From the NCBI GenBank assembly GCA_037074765.1, contig JBAMDO010000219.1, positions 24,758 to 88,757 on the forward strand: 64,000 nt of DNA, written 5' to 3'. This stretch comes from Mansonella perstans. Taxonomy: Eukaryota; Nematoda; Chromadorea; Rhabditida; Onchocercidae. Shown one piece after another: positions 60,434-64,000 of this stretch. Position 1 is the stretch's first letter. Every line of letters starts with the position of its first letter. The notes beneath the pieces were generated by a model. That model was not told the origin of the DNA and made no database searches. It was given only the letters and a program-made list of their open reading frames with translations. Position numbers and translations under genes: made by a program.

Positions 60434-63400
60434 TTATAGTGACTGTCGTGATAGTATGACAAATAATATGTTTGCCTTTGTTGGTCGATCTGTTTGCATT
60501 TTGCGAATTGGTGTGGTGGTTTTTTTCTCTCTTTTTTAATGTTGTATAATGTTTGTTTAGTATTCAAGTATATACTTCAATCATCTTTGGATATTTTTTC
60601 TCTTACTAATTTTTCATCCTACCAAGTTAGCAAATGGAATGATGATTTCCACTATAAATATGACAGAAAATGTTTGTTTATATTTATTTCACCCTATAGC
60701 TTCTATAGTTCTATCTATTTTTCATTCTAAAGATTTGATTAATCTTTCAATTTGCTCTTCTTAACAAATGCTTTCATGTAAATAGCAAAAATACTCATGA
60801 ATCACTTTTTTTTTTTGAAAAACCTTGGATGAGGAAGTAGTGCTAACTAAAAGTGACACGATTTGATGGTTAAAAATGATGACAAATTGATAGAATAGAG
60901 ATGGAAAGTTGAGGTTTAAATTTATTACAAACAGTTTGATTTCTCTTTTGTTGCTGTATCCTATAATCTTATTATGATTTAAATTTAAAGCATTTCGAGA
61001 AAAACTTATCCATTTTATCATTTGATTTTGTAGTGAATTTTTCAATCCCATTTGAAATAAATATTTTTGGAATAAATTTCCCACAAATGAATTCTTCAAG
61101 TTTAAATGCATTTATAAATTGTTATCGATATTAAAAAAAAAGATCAAACGAATAACACACGTCTACTTTGCTCATTTTTTGCTACTTTTTACTGGTTAAC
61201 TAATAATAATCAATATCACTGGTCATTCAACTTAAGGAATGGAATTGAATATGAAAAAGAACTGTTTTTTCTTGTATTTCAGAAATAAATTTTTTTCACA
61301 GTCAAATTCTGTTTTATTCGAAATATTGGCAAGAATAGCTGCTTGAAGGATAACATTGAAATCAGTAAATGGTGCTTGTTAAATTTCAAAATCTTCGTTT
61401 AGCTAATCTTTTATATTTTACAAAAAAAAAAAGAAAAAAATGGGGCAGTTTTGAAATAATTGAAAGAATTCAAATCTCCTTGAAAAGTCAAAAAAAAGTT
61501 CAAGCTTTTTTTTGTTTCAATCAAAAAGATACAACTTTCTGTCAATGATCAAATTATTTAAAAAAATGGAGGCGAGACTAATTAGCACTGATTAACGGAA
61601 ATTATTTTCATTTGTAATTTTCCAGCTTAGTAATTTAAAAATTTCCCCATCTTCATATTTCTAAAATATTCAATTTCCAGTTTTTTTCATCGTTATTTTA
61701 CCGTAAATTATAAATTTTGATTGGAATGGAAATGAAAAATGGAGGAGACAACGAGAAAGAAATGAAAATCAAATGGATTAATTGAAAATCGTTCGTAAAT
61801 TTTATTAATGAAAAATTTGTCCAGAATATTTTTTTTAAATCCTGCTCAATTTATATGCTGCATTAATTTTAACTATCCAATCAGAAAGCGTCTCTCCAAT
61901 ATGCATTAATTTGATGCATTTTATAAAAGCAATTGATTTTTCTGTTTTTTTTTTAATTAAACTAAATTTGATTTGAGAATTTTCTCTTTTGCTTTCTATT
62001 GTGACAAATTTTTTTTCGAAATAAAAAACGAAAAAAAGGTTTTTGAAAAGAAGTATTAAATTTAACTTCACTATCTCCCTTTCCCCCGTTTCGTATTCCT
62101 TAATAAAAATAACAAAACTTCAAAAACCCCATCAATTCAGCAATAACATAATCTAATTAAATAATGATTGTAATGATTATGATGATGTTATCATCATTTT
62201 GATATTTCTCCATCTTTCTACTTCTAAAGAATTTGAAAAAAAAGAAAAAAACTCGACAATATTCAAATTTTTGTTGAATCTTATAATTCAAATTGAAATA
62301 TATTTAGAAATCAATTAAATTTGAAAAAGACCAATGCCAATTGCATACTTCGCAATTATCATTTATTTCCGTTTGCATCATTGAAAATGATAACTTTAAT
62401 TTTATTTTAATTTATGAGCAAAGCTAAAAAATATTTCGTTAATTTGCATTACTACTTTATTTTCATTGTTTTCATTACATCGTCATTTAATGTATTCTTG
62501 ATTGATAAAATGAAAATATTTCAAAATTTGTTTTCCAGAAAACTAATATATTATGGCTATATCCAGAAAATTAATACAATATATATGTATCCAGAAAAAT
62601 TACTGCAAGAAAATATTATTGAAATCTTTTTATTTTCATGGCAAAAAAAGTGAAAAACTTGTGATAGTTTGAACTTTGATCCAACAATTTTCCTTCACAA
62701 TCTATTTAATGATCAATTGTTTAATTCATCCTAGGAATTAATTACAACAATCGTTTTTTGATTAATTTCATGCAAGATGTGAAATAACCGGAAATGAATC
62801 AAATGACTTGATATGGATTCAAAATTGATAGAATAAAATAAAATTATTGTTGAAATAGTGAAATTGAATGACCCAAATTTGAACAAAATCATAATCATAC
62901 CGTTGATATATATGGAATTGGATCAAGTTAACGACGAATGATCCGTATCATCCGCATTAATGAGAAATTGTCTGATAATATATTTGGCATTGAGTTCATC
63001 GTTTTCATTCATTTCTTTTCAAAACTTTTCAATCAAATTATTTCATGCCATTGTTAAATTATAAGTATCAGCTCAGGGCTTCTTTAGCATATTTAAATAG
63101 CTAAAAAAAGGATGGATAAACATACTTACGATTTTATCAGTTGGATAAGCATACTTATGGCTTTATTGATTTAATTTCTTTTAATTTACATTTTAATTAT
63201 TTTAATTTATAATGTTTTTATTGTAATTAAATTACTTCTAATAAACCCTCGTTTAATTTATTCATTATTGTATGAAGTAATATTTCTTTCAGGCAGGTAG
63301 ATTTTTTGAAATAATACTTTTTTATGCCATCAATTACGCTAAATTCATTATAATTACAATTACTGTCATATCAGATTAATCATTACTGCATTCATATTTT

Positions 63401-64000
63401 GCATTCATACAGTTTGTCAAAGCACATTTTTATCATTTATTGATTTCTCACTTATATGATTTCCAGTCATTAAAAGTACATGGTTTTTGAAATATCATTA
63501 GGATAAAATGATTGTTAAATTATTAATTTGTATCGATTAATTCCAAATAAAACCATTAATTATAAAATTGCCTTCAACTATTCCTAAACAAAAGCTATTA
63601 AGGTAGTTTTTTTTTTGAAATTTTTTTTACATTAAGTTGTCAATTTCCATCCAATATTCCCAAATAAATTCGTTGCGATGAGCTTCCTTCAAGTATTTTT
63701 AAATAAAGTTATTAACTTATAAAATTTTTTATTAAATTGTACATTTCCACAATGGCCTAATTGTTTGTGCCTTGGTTAGAAAAATTTCAGTGTGAAACAA
63801 TTTCAAAAGCACGAAGAAAAAAACTTGTTCAAATGAATCTTTGACATTTTATTAAATCAGTTAACTGAAAAAAGACAATGAAAAAAAAAAGAAATTTAAT
63901 CAGTTAAGAATAAAGAAAGTTAGTAAAATTGTTCTTAAATGATAAATGAAAAAGTAGTTCTGATGAGAAACAAAAATTTTTTAAATTATTTTAGAAAAAA
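60434..64000. other. AT-rich non-coding DNA at the end of the window
   Basis: No splice-supported exon and no family match. It contains T and A homopolymer runs and three TCCAGAAAA steps at about 62535-62602 (a loose 30-40 bp tandem pattern) inside a 79-codon frame of low complexity. The first few hundred bases probably hold the 3' UTR of the UPF0729 gene. Confidence 0.55.

Noticed and set aside
1..64000. Transposons, endosymbiont (Wolbachia) insertions, CRISPR arrays, tRNA or rRNA genes
   Set aside because: I looked for transposase/reverse-transcriptase motifs, bacterial-style ORFs, regularly spaced repeats and tRNA TPsiC-like boxes on both strands and saw none that hold up. A tRNAscan-SE, RepeatMasker and Infernal run would be decisive.

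Overview
The window reads as nuclear DNA of a nematode, most likely a filarial worm (Onchocercidae). By eye it is roughly three-quarters A+T. The genes are split into many short exons joined by GT..AG introns with T-rich ..TTTCAG acceptors. The gene set includes two CUT-1-type cuticlins, which are nematode cuticle proteins. I saw no bacterial, organellar or viral coding sequence, no recognisable transposase or reverse transcriptase, no CRISPR array and no convincing tRNA. The species cannot be fixed from the sequence alone.

Layout: (1) 2.9-8.9 kb, minus strand: a 16-exon gene for the nuclear exosome 3'-5' exonuclease Rrp6/EXOSC10. (2) 10.1-15.4 kb, plus strand, divergent from it: an 11-exon gene for the ER mannosyltransferase ALG9. 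(3) 15.4-27.8 kb: gene-poor DNA with a decaying locus at 19.3-23.3 kb. It holds a signal-peptide exon, three copies of a C2H2 zinc-finger exon with the same intron phases, and a copied-in exon fragment flanked by a 22-bp direct repeat. (4) 27.8-36.1 kb, plus: a 12-exon gene for an unnamed Tudor-like protein, with one intron that seems to end in GG instead of AG. (5) 39.4-41.9 kb and 50.4-52.2 kb, plus: two cuticlin (ZP-domain) genes with almost identical five-exon structures, separated by 8.5 kb of non-coding DNA. (6) 56.6-59.6 kb, plus: a 9-exon gene for the 28S rRNA m5C methyltransferase NSUN5. Its start codon lies inside a 19-bp perfect inverted repeat. A one-exon UPF0729 (C18orf32-like) gene follows at 60.2 kb. 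(7) 60.4-64 kb: AT-rich non-coding DNA.

Functionally, exos-10 and nsun-5 both act on rRNA or RNA processing, algn-9 builds the N-glycan precursor in the ER, and the cuticlins are membrane-anchored, cleavable extracellular matrix proteins. Nothing suggests that all of these form one pathway. The cuticlin pair is a clear tandem duplication, and nsun-5 plus the UPF0729 gene could be a small operon-like pair.

All gene models come from hand splicing: every listed junction keeps the reading frame and the phases add up. Family assignments rest on recognised motifs and remembered family sequences, not on a search.
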